Shown: positions 1-7,566, numbered from the stretch's first letter. The stretch: 15,950 bases of DNA from an uncultured Oscillibacter sp. (GCA_902476875.1 CABSFC010000060.1:1-15950), one strand, 5' to 3'. Notes: generated by a model from the sequence alone, not told the origin. Program-made: numbers and translations.

Positions 1-50
1 CGGGCCGGTGGTCTTGTCACTTATCTGTGCGCTGGAATTTGTGCCGGGGA

Positions 51-1310
51 TCAGGCCAGCAGGGCCTCCAGGGCGGACTGGGCGTCGTTCAGAGCGGTGT
101 CCATGTCCTTGGTGCCCTGGATGACAGTATCCATCTCCGTGCCGAGGATCTCGGTAAACTCAGCCCAGCAGTCGATGACGGGGCGGTAAACGCCGGTCTC
201 CAGAGCGGCGCAGACGTTCTCCAGGTGGGGATACTTGGCCAGAACTTCCTCGTCCAGCAGGCAGCTGTAACGGCAGGGCACGCCGCCGGCGTCGATGGTG
301 CTGGCCAGGACGTCAGCCTGCATCACGTATTCCAGCAGCTCCACGGCCAGGTCCTTGTGGGTGCTGTTGTTGCACACGCCGATGGTCCAGATACCCTGCA
401 TGGAGGTCTTCTTCACGGTGTCGGCGTCGTTCAGCTTGCCGACCATGGGCATGTAGTTGGCGGCGCCGTCCGCGGTGGGGACGTACCAGCCGGGCCAGCC
501 CAGGCCCAGAGCGGCGCTGCCGCTGTCGATGGCGGCCACGATATCGTCCTTGTCCATGGTGCCGCCCAGCTTGTACAGGTCGATGTAGTTCTGGAAAGCG
601 GCCTTGAACACGTCGGTGTTGACGGTGGGCTGGTTGTTCTCATCCACGACCCAACCGCCGTAGGCCAGCAGGTGGGGGATGAAGTCGGAGACGATGTTGT
701 CGCCGGAGCCGCCGCGGATCAGATAACCCATCTTACCGGCGGCGTTGGCGCTCTTGGCGATGGCCATGATGTCCTCCATGGTCTCGATGTCCTCGGGGGC
801 GTAGCCGGCGTCGGCCACCAGCTGCTTGTTGTACAGCAGGACCGTCACGTTGCCGAAGTAGGGGGCCAGATAGATGTCGCCGTCATAGTAGCAGATGTCG
901 GTGGTGGCGGGGATGATGTCGTCGTCGAAGGCGTAGCCGGCTTCGGACAGGTTCATCAGGACGTTGTTGGCGGTGAACTCAGCCATCCAGGAGCCGTCCA
1001 CCATGCACAGGTCGTAGGCGCCCTCCTTGTTGACGGCGTCCAGAGCGATCTTGCTGTGCAGGTCGTCAAAGCTCAGCTCCAGGACCTCGAACTCCACGTT
1101 GTGCTCCTCCGCGAAGGCGGGCAGGCACATCTTCAGCACATCGCCATAGGTGCCGGCGCGCAGGATCAGGGTCATTTTGGTAGGAGCGTCGGAGTCGGCG
1201 CCGGCGCTGTCGCCGGTGTCAGCGGGCGTGGACTCCTCGGTCTTGCCGCCGCAGGCGACCAGGGACAGTGCCATAACCAGGGCAAGCATCAGCGCGAACA
1301 GTTTCTTCAT
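51..1310 (-). CDS. ABC sugar transporter solute-binding lipoprotein (family 1)
   Basis: The 419-residue product is a substrate-binding lipoprotein that would capture a sugar outside the cell and deliver it to an ABC permease. The N terminus is a lipoprotein signal: MKK, a hydrophobic stretch, then lipobox L-V-A-C with the modified cysteine at residue 20. A Gly/Thr/Ser/Asp-rich linker follows, then a mature domain of usual family 1 length (about 400 residues) with the expected two-lobe sequence pattern. The start is fixed by AGGAGG seven bases upstream of ATG. It lies 46 bp downstream of the MalG-type permease with no promoter or terminator between, so the two are probably co-transcribed. Sugar specificity cannot be read from the sequence. 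No terminator is visible in the 50 bases left, so the operon may continue off the window. Confidence 0.93.
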   Translation of the reverse strand: MKKLFALMLALVMALSLVACGGKTEESTPADTGDSAGADSDAPTKMTLILRAGTYGDVLKMCLPAFAEEHNVEFEVLELSFDDLHSKIALDAVNKEGAYDLCMVDGSWMAEFTANNVLMNLSEAGYAFDDDIIPATTDICYYDGDIYLAPYFGNVTVLLYNKQLVADAGYAPEDIETMEDIMAIAKSANAAGKMGYLIRGGSGDNIVSDFIPHLLAYGGWVVDENNQPTVNTDVFKAAFQNYIDLYKLGGTMDKDDIVAAIDSGSAALGLGWPGWYVPTADGAANYMPMVGKLNDADTVKKTSMQGIWTIGVCNNSTHKDLAVELLEYVMQADVLASTIDAGGVPCRYSCLLDEEVLAKYPHLENVCAALETGVYRPVIDCWAEFTEILGTEMDTVIQGTKDMDTALNDAQSALEALLA

Positions 1311-1356
1311 TTCTTTTCCTCCTAATCTTTGTTGTACTTTCCTTCTGTTTATTTTG

Positions 1357-2196
1357 TTACTCTTTGACAGCGCCGCTTGACAAACCGGAGATCAAGTAGT
1401 TCTGCGCAAAGATCACAAACAGGGTGATGGGGATCACGGAGATCACGCCGCCGGCGGCCACCAGGCCGAAGTTGGTCAGATTGTCCTCCGTGTTCAGGAT
1501 GGCCAGGGCCAGGGGGACGGTGTAATTGGTGGGCGACTGGACGAAGATGATGCTGTATGTATACTCGTTCCAGGCGTACATGAAGGACAGCATGGCGATG
1601 GCGGCGATGCCGGGGGCCACCAGGGGCAGCACGATCTTGCGGAACAGCTGCCACTCCGTGGCGCCGTCGATCTGGGCGGACTCCTCGATCTCCTCCGGCA
1701 GGTCCTGGAAGAAGCTGATCATGAACCAGATGATCAGCGGGATGTTGATGAGGACGCAGGCCAGCGTGGCGGGAATCTTGGTGTTCAGGATGCCCAGCTT
1801 GGAGAACATGGTGTACAGCGGGATGGTGAACGCCACGGGCGGCAGCACGCGCACCAGCAAAATCCAGTAGGTCAGCGGCTTTTTGATGCCGAAGCGGAAC
1901 CGGCTCCTGGCGATGATGTAGGCCGCGCAAAGTCCGATGCACAGCGACAGCACCAGGGAGATCAGGGTGGTCTGCAGGCTGTTGATGATGGCCCGGCCGA
2001 AGCCCTCGTCCGTGAACAGCGCCCGGAAATGCTCCAGGGTCAGCGACGCGGGCAGCAGGGAGATGTGGCCGGTCATCTCGCCGGTGGGCCGGATGGCCAT
2101 GGCGACCAGCCAGTAGATGGGAAACAGCGCGACCAGCAGCAGCACCGCGCAGATCACGGCTTTCACGACGGACATGACCTTCTTCTTGGTTTTCAT
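1357..2196 (-). CDS. Carbohydrate ABC transporter permease, MalG type
   Basis: This is an inner-membrane permease of the binding-protein-dependent sugar transport family (MalG/BPD_transp_1). The 279-residue protein has about six hydrophobic segments. It carries the EAA loop that docks the ATPase (E-E-I-E-E-S-A-x-I-D-G-A, then a distal I-V-L-P) and the typical MalG C terminus ending S-G-A-V-K-E. The frame is open further upstream to 2274, but AGGAGG six bases before the ATG at 2196 supports this start, and upstream residues are Arg-rich and unlike the family. It follows lacI by 107 bp and precedes the binding protein by 46 bp. The partner MalF-type permease and the ATPase are absent from the window. 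In many Firmicutes one shared MsmK-like ATPase serves several such systems. Confidence 0.92.
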   Translation of the reverse strand: MKTKKKVMSVVKAVICAVLLLVALFPIYWLVAMAIRPTGEMTGHISLLPASLTLEHFRALFTDEGFGRAIINSLQTTLISLVLSLCIGLCAAYIIARSRFRFGIKKPLTYWILLVRVLPPVAFTIPLYTMFSKLGILNTKIPATLACVLINIPLIIWFMISFFQDLPEEIEESAQIDGATEWQLFRKIVLPLVAPGIAAIAMLSFMYAWNEYTYSIIFVQSPTNYTVPLALAILNTEDNLTNFGLVAAGGVISVIPITLFVIFAQNYLISGLSSGAVKE

Positions 2197-2303
2197 GGAC
2201 ATCCTCCTCATCTCAAACTCTCGACCCGCCCAGTATAGCGGTTTTGCCGGGCCGGAACGAGCACGCTTGCGCAAAAATCATGTGAAATGTTTGTAAAGGC
2301 GGC

Positions 2304-3299
2304 TCAGGTGGAGCGGGCCAGCTTCAATTCCGTGGGGACCACCGTGACCCGGGGGACCTCCGCCTCCCCGGCCAGCAGGGCCTTCAGCCGCTCCACGCAC
2401 AGCTCGCCCATCCGGCGGCAGTTGATGTGGACGGAAGTCAGCTCCGGCTCCAGCAGGGAACAGATGGTGGAATCGTCGAAGCCCACCACCGCCAGATCCT
2501 CCGGCAGCCGCAGGCCCAGGCGGCGGGCCGCCTTGATGGCGCCGGCGGCGATGACGTCGTTGGCGCCGAAGATGGCCGTGGGCCGGTCCGGGCGGCTCAG
2601 CAGCTCCAGGGCGGCCTGGGTGGCGCTCTCAATGTCCGGGTCGCACATTTTCGCGGTCGCGGCGTCCACGGACAGGCCGTGCTCCGCCATGACCTCCAGA
2701 AAGGCGTGGTAGCGCTCGCCGATGATGTAGGGCGAAAAGCGGCCCGCGATCATGGCGATGCGGCGGTGTCCCCTGCCGATCAGGTGCTCCACCGCCTGAC
2801 GGACGCCCCCCTGCTCGTCGGAGACCACACAGGGCAGGTCGAAGCCCGCCATGCGGTTGTTCACCAGCACCACGGCCACGTTGTGGCTCTGGAACTCCGA
2901 CACCATGTCCGCCTGGGCGTTGCCGCCCAGGATGACGCCCTCGATCTGCTTGCTCTGGGCGGTGCTGGGGGTGAGGCGCCAGTCGTCCGCCGTGGAGATC
3001 AGCAGCTGATAGTCGGCGCGGTTGGCCGTCCGCATGATGCCCTCGCAGATGCCGGCGTAGAACTCATCCAGGATCGTGGCGCCCTTTTTGCAGATCAGAT
3101 AGGCGATCTTGTCGGTCCGCTGCCGGGCCATGGCCCGGGCGATGGCGTTGGGCGAGTAGTTCAGCACCGCGGCCGCCTCGTAGACCTTGCGGCGGGTGGC
3201 CTCCCGCACCTGGTCGGGGCTGGAGAACGCCCGGGAGACCGTGGCCGTGGAGACGCCGGAGAGCCTGGACACGTCGTAAATTGTGGGATTCATGGGCAT
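2304..3299 (-). CDS. LacI-family transcriptional regulator
   Basis: A 331-residue DNA-binding repressor. Residues 5-60 form the LacI helix-turn-helix: T-I-Y-D-V-S-R-L-S-G-V-S, then T-A-T-V-S-R-A-F, and hinge N-Y-S-P-N-A-I-A-R. The rest is a periplasmic-binding-protein-like effector domain (for example G-V-I-L-G-G, G-H-R-R-I-A, and the late V-V-G-F-D-D-S). The hinge residue that is usually Leu (A-R-x-L) is Met57. GAGGAGG eight bases upstream of the first ATG supports this start. Its leader holds one palindromic operator and a second lies 168 bp further upstream, suggesting autoregulation and control of the downstream permease and binding protein. The inducer is unknown, presumably the sugar carried by the transporter. 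Confidence 0.93.
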   Translation of the reverse strand: MPMNPTIYDVSRLSGVSTATVSRAFSSPDQVREATRRKVYEAAAVLNYSPNAIARAMARQRTDKIAYLICKKGATILDEFYAGICEGIMRTANRADYQLLISTADDWRLTPSTAQSKQIEGVILGGNAQADMVSEFQSHNVAVVLVNNRMAGFDLPCVVSDEQGGVRQAVEHLIGRGHRRIAMIAGRFSPYIIGERYHAFLEVMAEHGLSVDAATAKMCDPDIESATQAALELLSRPDRPTAIFGANDVIAAGAIKAARRLGLRLPEDLAVVGFDDSTICSLLEPELTSVHINCRRMGELCVERLKALLAGEAEVPRVTVVPTELKLARST

Positions 3300-3317
3300 G
3301 CCGGCGGCCTCCTCGAG

Positions 3318-3333
3318 ATGTAAGGGCTTACAT
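3318..3333. promoter_or_regulatory. LacI-type operator in the lacI leader
   Basis: ATGTAAGGGCTTACAT has 7-bp inverted arms (ATGTAAG/CTTACAT) around two central bases. It lies about 19 bp upstream of the lacI start codon, just before its ribosome binding site. Its arms match those of the second site at 3486. The local LacI protein is the natural candidate to bind it. It departs from the CcpA cre consensus at the central CG. Confidence 0.72.
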
Positions 3334-3382
3334 TTTTCCTGGATAATTTTGGGGAGAAGCCGGGGCTCCTCCCTGCTTTCCT

Positions 3383-3398
3383 ATGGTTAACTTACCAT
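3383..3398. promoter_or_regulatory. Imperfect dyad, possible third operator
   Basis: ATGGTTAACTTACCAT has 5-bp perfect outer arms and resembles the two ATGTAA...TTACAT operators with substitutions. It sits between them, at 65 bp and 103 bp centre to centre. It may be a weak auxiliary site or chance. Confidence 0.3.
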
Positions 3399-3412
3399 CT
3401 CTCCCCCGAAAA

Positions 3413-3430
3413 TGCAAGAGGCGTCTTGCA
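3413..3430. promoter_or_regulatory. Perfect 7-bp inverted repeat upstream of lacI
   Basis: TGCAAGAGGCGTCTTGCA has perfect 7-bp arms with a 4-base centre. It lies in the AT-richer segment (about 3405-3480) where the lacI promoter should be, although no convincing -35/-10 pair was found there. It could be an operator for another regulator; no protein in the window can be assigned to it. Confidence 0.35.
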
Positions 3431-3485
3431 ATTTTGTACAATATAGGTTGATATTTCAATTTATTTTTGTGCAAGTTTGCCCAAC

Positions 3486-3501
3486 ATGTAACCGCTTACA
3501 T
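3486..3501. promoter_or_regulatory. Distal LacI/CcpA-type operator
   Basis: ATGTAACCGCTTACAT has 6-bp inverted arms. It fits the LacI-family pattern and also every position of the CcpA cre consensus TGWAANCGNTNWCA. It is 168 bp (centre to centre) from the operator at 3318, close to 16 turns of B-DNA, so looping by a LacI tetramer is conceivable. It could instead give carbon catabolite control. Confidence 0.68.
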
Positions 3502-3546
3502 CTTTTTCCACCTGCCGTCTCCCCCAAAACGCGCTCTCCGGACCGG

Positions 3547-3582
3547 AAAAAGCGCCTGATCTCCGGCGAGATCAGGCGCTTT
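3547..3582 (-). terminator. Rho-independent terminator of the TIM-barrel gene
   Basis: On the minus strand a 15-bp perfect stem (AAAGCGCCTGATCTC and complement) with a 4-base loop runs into TTTTT. It begins about 10 bp after the stop codon of the TIM-barrel gene and separates it from lacI. Confidence 0.9.
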
Positions 3583-3592
3583 GCGCCGCGGC

Positions 3593-4540
3593 TCAGTCGT
3601 AATCCCGGGGCATGGCCTCCTTCAGCACGGCGGTGGACTTTTTCACGCCGGTAAGGGCGGGCATGGTCAGATCCTCCATCTCCTGGCTGACGGGGCCGTC
3701 GTAGCCCTCCATGCTCAAAACGGACAGGAATTCCTTCCACCAGCGCACGTCGTGGCCGTGGCCCAGGGCCACGTAGTTCCAGGTGCGCCTGGAGAACTCC
3801 TGAATGGTCTTGGTGTCCAGCACGCCGTCGGGGCCCACGTAGTTCCGCTCCATGCGGACATCCTTGGCGTGGACGTGGTAGATGCGGTCCTTCCCCAGCT
3901 TGTGGACGGCCATGATGGGGTCGCCGCCCATCCACATCAGGTGGGACGGGTCCAGGTTCATGCCGACCATGGGGCCCACCGCGTCCCGCAGGCGAATCAG
4001 GGTCTCGGGGTTGTAGACCATCTGGCAGCCGTGGTTCTCCAGGGCGATGGTCTCGATGCCGTTGGCCCTGGCCAGCCGCACCGTCTCCCGCCAGTAGGGG
4101 ATCAGGACCTCCTCCCACTGCCAGTTGAGGATCTGGGTGGTGCTGGGGGGCCAGCTGGTGACGATCCAGTTGGCGGTGCTGTCCGTGGGGGAACCGCCGG
4201 GGCAGCCGGACATCATGACGATGTGCTTCACGCCCAGAAGGCCCGCCAGACGGAAGGTCTTCTCCACCACCTCCTGGTGACGCCTGCCCTCCTCGTTGGG
4301 GGCCAGCTGGTTGCCGGAGCAGTTCAGGGCCTCCAGCGCCAATCCCCGGGCGTGGATGGCGTCCATAAACTGTTTCCGCGCGTCGGCGCTCGCCAGCATG
4401 TTGTCCAGGTCGATGTGGGGGGCCCTGGACCAGTTGCCGCAGGCGATCTCCACGGACTCGTAGCCCAGGGCGGCCACGGTGTCCAGCATCTCCTCAAAGG
4501 GCATGTAGCCCAGGCCGTCGGTGTTGAAGCAAAGTCTCAT
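3593..4540 (-). CDS. Sugar phosphate isomerase/epimerase (xylose isomerase-like TIM barrel)
   Basis: A 315-residue cytosolic enzyme of the AP-endonuclease-2/xylose-isomerase-like TIM-barrel family (IolE/IolI/tagatose-epimerase type). Likely divalent metal ligands are visible: E168 in A-L-E-N-H, D197 and H200 in N-L-D-P-S-H, H224 in H-V-H-A-K-D, and E287 near the C terminus. H-G-H-D at 251-254 is also typical of the fold. GGAGG eight bases upstream fixes the start. It has its own promoter at 4591-4619 and a strong terminator, so it is monocistronic. Its neighbours (LacI, sugar ABC proteins) suggest it converts the imported sugar or a derivative. The exact reaction cannot be told from sequence. 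Confidence 0.88.
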   Translation of the reverse strand: MRLCFNTDGLGYMPFEEMLDTVAALGYESVEIACGNWSRAPHIDLDNMLASADARKQFMDAIHARGLALEALNCSGNQLAPNEEGRRHQEVVEKTFRLAGLLGVKHIVMMSGCPGGSPTDSTANWIVTSWPPSTTQILNWQWEEVLIPYWRETVRLARANGIETIALENHGCQMVYNPETLIRLRDAVGPMVGMNLDPSHLMWMGGDPIMAVHKLGKDRIYHVHAKDVRMERNYVGPDGVLDTKTIQEFSRRTWNYVALGHGHDVRWWKEFLSVLSMEGYDGPVSQEMEDLTMPALTGVKKSTAVLKEAMPRDYD

Positions 4541-4590
4541 TGGGGGTTCCTCCGTTCCGTTGTGATTTCGTGTCTTCTGTTCTTGTCCAT

Positions 4591-4619
4591 ATTATTCACG
4601 CGTCCAGAGCAAAAGTCAA
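4591..4619 (-). promoter_or_regulatory. SigA-type promoter for the TIM-barrel gene
   Basis: On the minus strand TTGACT (4614-4619), a 17-base spacer and AATAAT (4591-4596) precede the gene by about 50 bp. TAATAT two bases on is an alternative -10. Confidence 0.72.
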
Positions 4620-4676
4620 GGCATTTCCGGCGGAGGTCCCCGCCGGACGCGCGGAGTGGTAAAAAATCAAGGTACC

Positions 4677-4705
4677 TTTACAATTTCCGACGTTTGTGGT
4701 ATGAC
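4677..4705 (+). promoter_or_regulatory. Probable promoter for the MarR gene and exporter remnant
   Basis: TTTACA (4677-4682), a 17-base spacer and TATGAC (4700-4705) lie 33 bp upstream of the marR start. The -10 is a moderate match. It is back to back with the promoter of the TIM-barrel gene. Confidence 0.55.
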
Positions 4706-4738
4706 GGCCTGACATCCATAAGACAGGAGCTGACGCCT

Positions 4739-5194
4739 ATGAAAACCAGGTATGACGCGCCGGACGTCAACAACAACCTGATCCGGAACCCGCGGGACAT
4801 CGGCCACACCATGCGCCGCATCCGGGAGGGCCGGGGCAGCCAGCGGCGGGTGCTGATCCTCCCGCGGAAGAGCGGCCCCACCACCCAGCGGGAGCTGACG
4901 GCGCGGATGGGCGTGCGGCCCGGCTCCGCCAGCGAGGTCATCGGCAAGCTGGAGGCGGCGGGACTTGTGGCCCGTTCGCCCAGCGCGGCGGACCGGCGGA
5001 CCGCCGGCATCCGCCTGACCGCCGCCGGAGAGGACGCCGCGGCAGACGCCCAAGCCCAACGGGATGTCCGCCACCGGCAGATGTTCGCCTGCCTCTCCCC
5101 GGCGGAGAATGCCGCGCTGCTGGAGCTGCTGGAGCGAATCAACGGCGCCTGGGCCGCGTGCTACCCGGAAGAGGGCGGCGAAGGGAGGATATAG
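4739..5194 (+). CDS. MarR-family transcriptional regulator
   Basis: A 151-residue winged-helix regulator. The central region carries the MarR pattern: Q-R-E-L-T-A-R-M-G-V-R, then S-A-S-E-V-I-G-K-L-E-A-A-G-L-V, and the wing A-D-R-R-T-A-G-I-R-L-T-A-A-G. C-terminal helices for dimerisation follow. AGGAG nine bases before ATG supports the start; the open frame continues upstream only as antisense of the TIM-barrel gene. The stop is one base before the ATG of the exporter remnant, so the two were translationally coupled. MarR genes in front of ABC multidrug exporters normally repress them. Here the regulated exporter is destroyed, so the regulator may be an orphan. Confidence 0.87.
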   Translation: MKTRYDAPDVNNNLIRNPRDIGHTMRRIREGRGSQRRVLILPRKSGPTTQRELTARMGVRPGSASEVIGKLEAAGLVARSPSAADRRTAGIRLTAAGEDAAADAQAQRDVRHRQMFACLSPAENAALLELLERINGAWAACYPEEGGEGRI

Positions 5195-5195
5195 C

Positions 5196-5393
5196 ATGTG
5201 GAAATACAGCAAGCGATACCTGCGCTTCGCCGTCATCGCCGGCCTTTTCATGGTGGGCGAGGTGACGATGGACCTGCTCCAGCCGGAGATCATGAGCCGC
5301 ATCGTGGAGCAGGGGCGGCACGAGGACCTGCTGGCCCGGAAGGGGAAGTATTACGGCCTGTACATGACCCAGTTCGCGGGATTTTCCACCTGA
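5196..5393 (+). pseudogene. ABC multidrug exporter remnant with internal in-frame deletion
   Basis: The frame encodes 65 residues. The first 40 (M-W-K-Y-S-K-R-Y-L to R-I-V-E-Q-G) match the cytosolic lead-in and first transmembrane helix of half-size ABC exporters (MdlA/MdlB, LmrA type). The last 25 (R-H-E-D-L-L-A-R-K-G-K-Y-Y to the end) match the extreme C terminus of the same family's ATPase domain. The roughly 500 residues between, including Walker A, signature and Walker B, are missing. The junction falls at R-I-V-E-Q-G, a motif that family members can have at both places, so recombination across that short repeat is the likely cause. The product cannot transport. The usual second half-exporter is absent too. 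Confidence 0.85.
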
Positions 5394-5433
5394 TAACAGG
5401 CTGCACGGCCCCGCATTTTGCCCTCCCGGAGGC

Positions 5434-5447
5434 AATTCCGCGGAATT
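5434..5447. repeat. 14-bp perfect palindrome
   Basis: AATTCCGCGGAATT is a perfect palindrome in the short gap between the exporter remnant and the nucleotidase terminator. No function can be assigned; it may be left over from the decay of the exporter operon. Confidence 0.35.
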
Positions 5448-5484
5448 TTGCGGTCATGATTCGTCACGGGGCGCTGAAAAGATC

Positions 5485-5517
5485 AAAACGGCGGGCCGGG
5501 AAATCCCCGGCCCGCCG
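5485..5517 (-). terminator. Terminator of the 5'-nucleotidase gene
   Basis: A 12-bp GC-only stem (5489-5500 with 5506-5517, loop of 5) is followed on the minus strand by TTTT. It lies 16 bp past the nucleotidase stop codon. On the plus strand there is no T-run, so it serves mainly the minus-strand gene. Confidence 0.85.
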
Positions 5518-5532
5518 CTTCCGCGCACAGAT

Positions 5533-7404
5533 CTACGCGGTTTTTTTGCGCCGTCTGCCTCTCCGGCGGCGGATGAGCCTCACCGCCAAAACAACGATCA
5601 CGGCCAGCAGGACCAGCGCGCCCAGCGCCGCCAGCGTGGGCAAGCCGGGGTCAGCCAGCAGCGCCAGAGGATTCCATCTGGCATCCTCCGTCTTCCGGGC
5701 CGCTCCGGGGGGCACGCTCCCCCGTTCCTCCAGATAGGAGGCCAGGGCGTACCACGCCTTCAGCTCCGCGCCGTCCGCGGTTCGGACGATGCGGCTCTCC
5801 AGGTCCGTCACCGGCTCCCCGTTTTCATCCCGGGGCGTGACGGTCAGCAGGCCCAGGCTCTGGGCCTCCACCGCCCCCAGCATCTGGCCGCTGTAAAGGT
5901 CCGCCACCACCCGGTAGAGCCTGCCGTCCTCAATGGCCGCCTCGCCGCCGTCCGGCAGCAGCTGGGCCGCGTCCGTCACCTTGTCCAGAAGCATCCTGTG
6001 GGGGTTCCACGTCCACCGCATCCCCGCGCCGTAGAGGGTGGCGGCGGGCATCAGCGCCGAGATGGAGGCGTCCACCTCAAAGGCGTTTTTCAGGTCCGCG
6101 CCGGTGAGGTACACCGACACCAGCGGATAGGCCGGCGTGCCGTCGGCGCCGGAGCCCAGGGACAGCACGTCAAACGCCTGGGCGGTGGTCACCTCCCCCG
6201 CCCGCAGCGCGTCCCGGATGACGCCGTCGGGCGCCACCGCGAAGTCCACCGGCGCATAGTCCGGGCCCTCCAGCCGCTGGATGGCCCGGATATAGGCGTC
6301 GCCGATGAGATTGCCGGTCTCCTCCACGGTAAAGTCCCGCCCCTCCACAGTGGCCAGCGCCTGGTCATACGCCAGACCGTAGTCCGTCAGATACGTCCCG
6401 TTGACCTTGTCCTGGAACCCCGCCGCCAGGGCCAGCATGTCCCCGTCCTCCGGGACGGAGCCGTCAAGGGGGAGCAGTTGATAGTCCTCCACCGTCAGGC
6501 CGCCGCCGACGCGGCTGATCGTCAGCGTCCCCAGGTTTCGCGTGTACGCGCCGCAGGAGACGATGAGGGTGTCGTTCACCCGGATGGGCTCCGGCAGGGT
6601 GGTGTGGGTATGGCCGGAGATGATGACGTCGATGCCGTCCACGGCCTTTGCCAGCTCATAGTCCTCGCCCTTCCCGTCCTCGGTGCCGCTGTGGGACAGG
6701 CAGACGACATAGTCGGCCTCCTCGTCGGCCTCGATCTTTGCCACAACCCGCTTTGCCGCCTCGGCGATGGGCTGGTATTCCATGCCGGACATGGGCGCGC
6801 ACTCATGGGAGTCCATGCCCATGACGCCGAACACGGCAACGCGCAGCGGGCCGTCCCCCGTCTCCCGCTCCAGCATAACGTAGTCCGTGACGGGGTAGTC
6901 CGCCATGGCCCGGACCAGTTCCCGGCCAGCCTCGGGGTCCGTGGGCGTTTTGTAGTTGGCCTGGACGATGGCGGGCAGGGGGGCGCCGCTGTCCATGGCC
7001 GCCCGGAGCATCTCCGCCAGACCCTGCTGGCGGTAGTCGAACTCGTGGTTGCCGAAGGTGGTCACGTCATAGCCCATGGCCCCCAGAGCCCGCAGCTCCG
7101 GGGCGTCGGTGGCGTAGACCGTCTGGAACAGCGAGCCCATGGAGAAGTCCCCGGCGTCCAGAGTGACCACCGGCATGCCCTCCGCCGCCGCTGCCGCCCG
7201 CAGCTCCTCCAGCAAAGACGCCAGCCGGGTGTAGCCCCCCAGGTCCCCGGCGTCGGGGTAAAAGTGATCGTGGGTGTCGTGGGTGAACAGGATGGTCAGG
7301 GGCGCCGTGTCTCCGGCCGGGGCGGCGGCCGCCGGCAGTCCCAGGACGCACACCGCCGCCAGCGCGCACAGCGCCTCCGCGCAGATATGCCGAAACCGTC
7401 TCAT
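5533..7404 (-). CDS. Secreted, membrane-anchored 5'-nucleotidase/metallophosphatase (UshA-like)
   Basis: The 623-residue product is a surface enzyme expected to hydrolyse nucleotides or related phosphoesters. Residues 2-29 form a Sec signal peptide rich in Ala. The metallophosphatase domain shows T-H-D-T-H-D-H (41-47), D-A-G-D (83-86), G-N-H-E-F-D (118-123), then L-S-H-S-G-T and S-G-H-T-H-T. The C-terminal 5'-nucleotidase domain includes E-E-T-G-N-L-I-G-D. The end has one transmembrane helix followed by an Arg/Lys-rich cytosolic tail, so it stays anchored. The open frame extends to 7482, but GGAGG seven bases before the ATG at 7404 and the signal peptide fix this start. It is monocistronic, with promoter 7442-7470 and a strong terminator. 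Confidence 0.9.
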   Translation of the reverse strand: MRRFRHICAEALCALAAVCVLGLPAAAAPAGDTAPLTILFTHDTHDHFYPDAGDLGGYTRLASLLEELRAAAAAEGMPVVTLDAGDFSMGSLFQTVYATDAPELRALGAMGYDVTTFGNHEFDYRQQGLAEMLRAAMDSGAPLPAIVQANYKTPTDPEAGRELVRAMADYPVTDYVMLERETGDGPLRVAVFGVMGMDSHECAPMSGMEYQPIAEAAKRVVAKIEADEEADYVVCLSHSGTEDGKGEDYELAKAVDGIDVIISGHTHTTLPEPIRVNDTLIVSCGAYTRNLGTLTISRVGGGLTVEDYQLLPLDGSVPEDGDMLALAAGFQDKVNGTYLTDYGLAYDQALATVEGRDFTVEETGNLIGDAYIRAIQRLEGPDYAPVDFAVAPDGVIRDALRAGEVTTAQAFDVLSLGSGADGTPAYPLVSVYLTGADLKNAFEVDASISALMPAATLYGAGMRWTWNPHRMLLDKVTDAAQLLPDGGEAAIEDGRLYRVVADLYSGQMLGAVEAQSLGLLTVTPRDENGEPVTDLESRIVRTADGAELKAWYALASYLEERGSVPPGAARKTEDARWNPLALLADPGLPTLAALGALVLLAVIVVLAVRLIRRRRGRRRKKTA

Positions 7405-7441
7405 ACGCTCTCCTCCTTCATGGCGTTTGATCAGATGTATC

Positions 7442-7470
7442 ATTATAACAAATTCCCTCCCTTTATACAA
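7442..7470 (-). promoter_or_regulatory. Promoter of the 5'-nucleotidase gene
   Basis: On the minus strand TTGTAT (7465-7470), a 17-base spacer and a perfect TATAAT (7442-7447) lie about 40 bp before the start codon. Confidence 0.78.
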
Positions 7471-7495
7471 ACCGTGTTTCACCGCCGGCGAAAAT

Positions 7496-7513
7496 AGTTA
7501 GCAATATGCAACT
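7496..7513. promoter_or_regulatory. Degenerate DtxR-like palindrome A
   Basis: AGTTAGCAATATGCAACT keeps the left half of the AGTTAG-N6-CTAACT palindrome and has two mismatches in the right half. It lies in the divergent region between the nucleotidase and the ATPase operon, 26 bp upstream of the nucleotidase -35. Confidence 0.4.
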
Positions 7514-7548
7514 TTAATGTCCTGATTATTTTAAAAAATGTTCACAAA

Positions 7549-7566
7549 AGTTAGTCTTGACAACTA
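7549..7566. promoter_or_regulatory. Degenerate DtxR-like palindrome B over the -35
   Basis: AGTTAG at 7549-7554 is followed by AACT at 7562-7565, giving an AGTT...AACT dyad one base shorter than the consensus. It overlaps the -35 of the promoter at 7557, a placement suited to repression. Confidence 0.45.

Noticed and set aside
27..1325. 432-codon plus-strand open frame
   Set aside because: It is antisense to the solute-binding protein. Its composition (Gly/Val/His/Gln-rich) is typical of the shadow of a GC-rich gene.
2197..2303. Separate promoter between lacI and the permease
   Set aside because: A TATACT hexamer is present near 2232-2237 on the minus strand, but no acceptable -35 lies 15-19 bases upstream.
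3581..4738. Long N-terminal extension of the MarR frame
   Set aside because: The extension is antisense to the TIM-barrel gene. The ribosome binding site and family length put the start at 4739.
5998..7497. 499-codon plus-strand open frame
   Set aside because: It lies wholly antisense to the 5'-nucleotidase, whose domains and signal peptide are clear.
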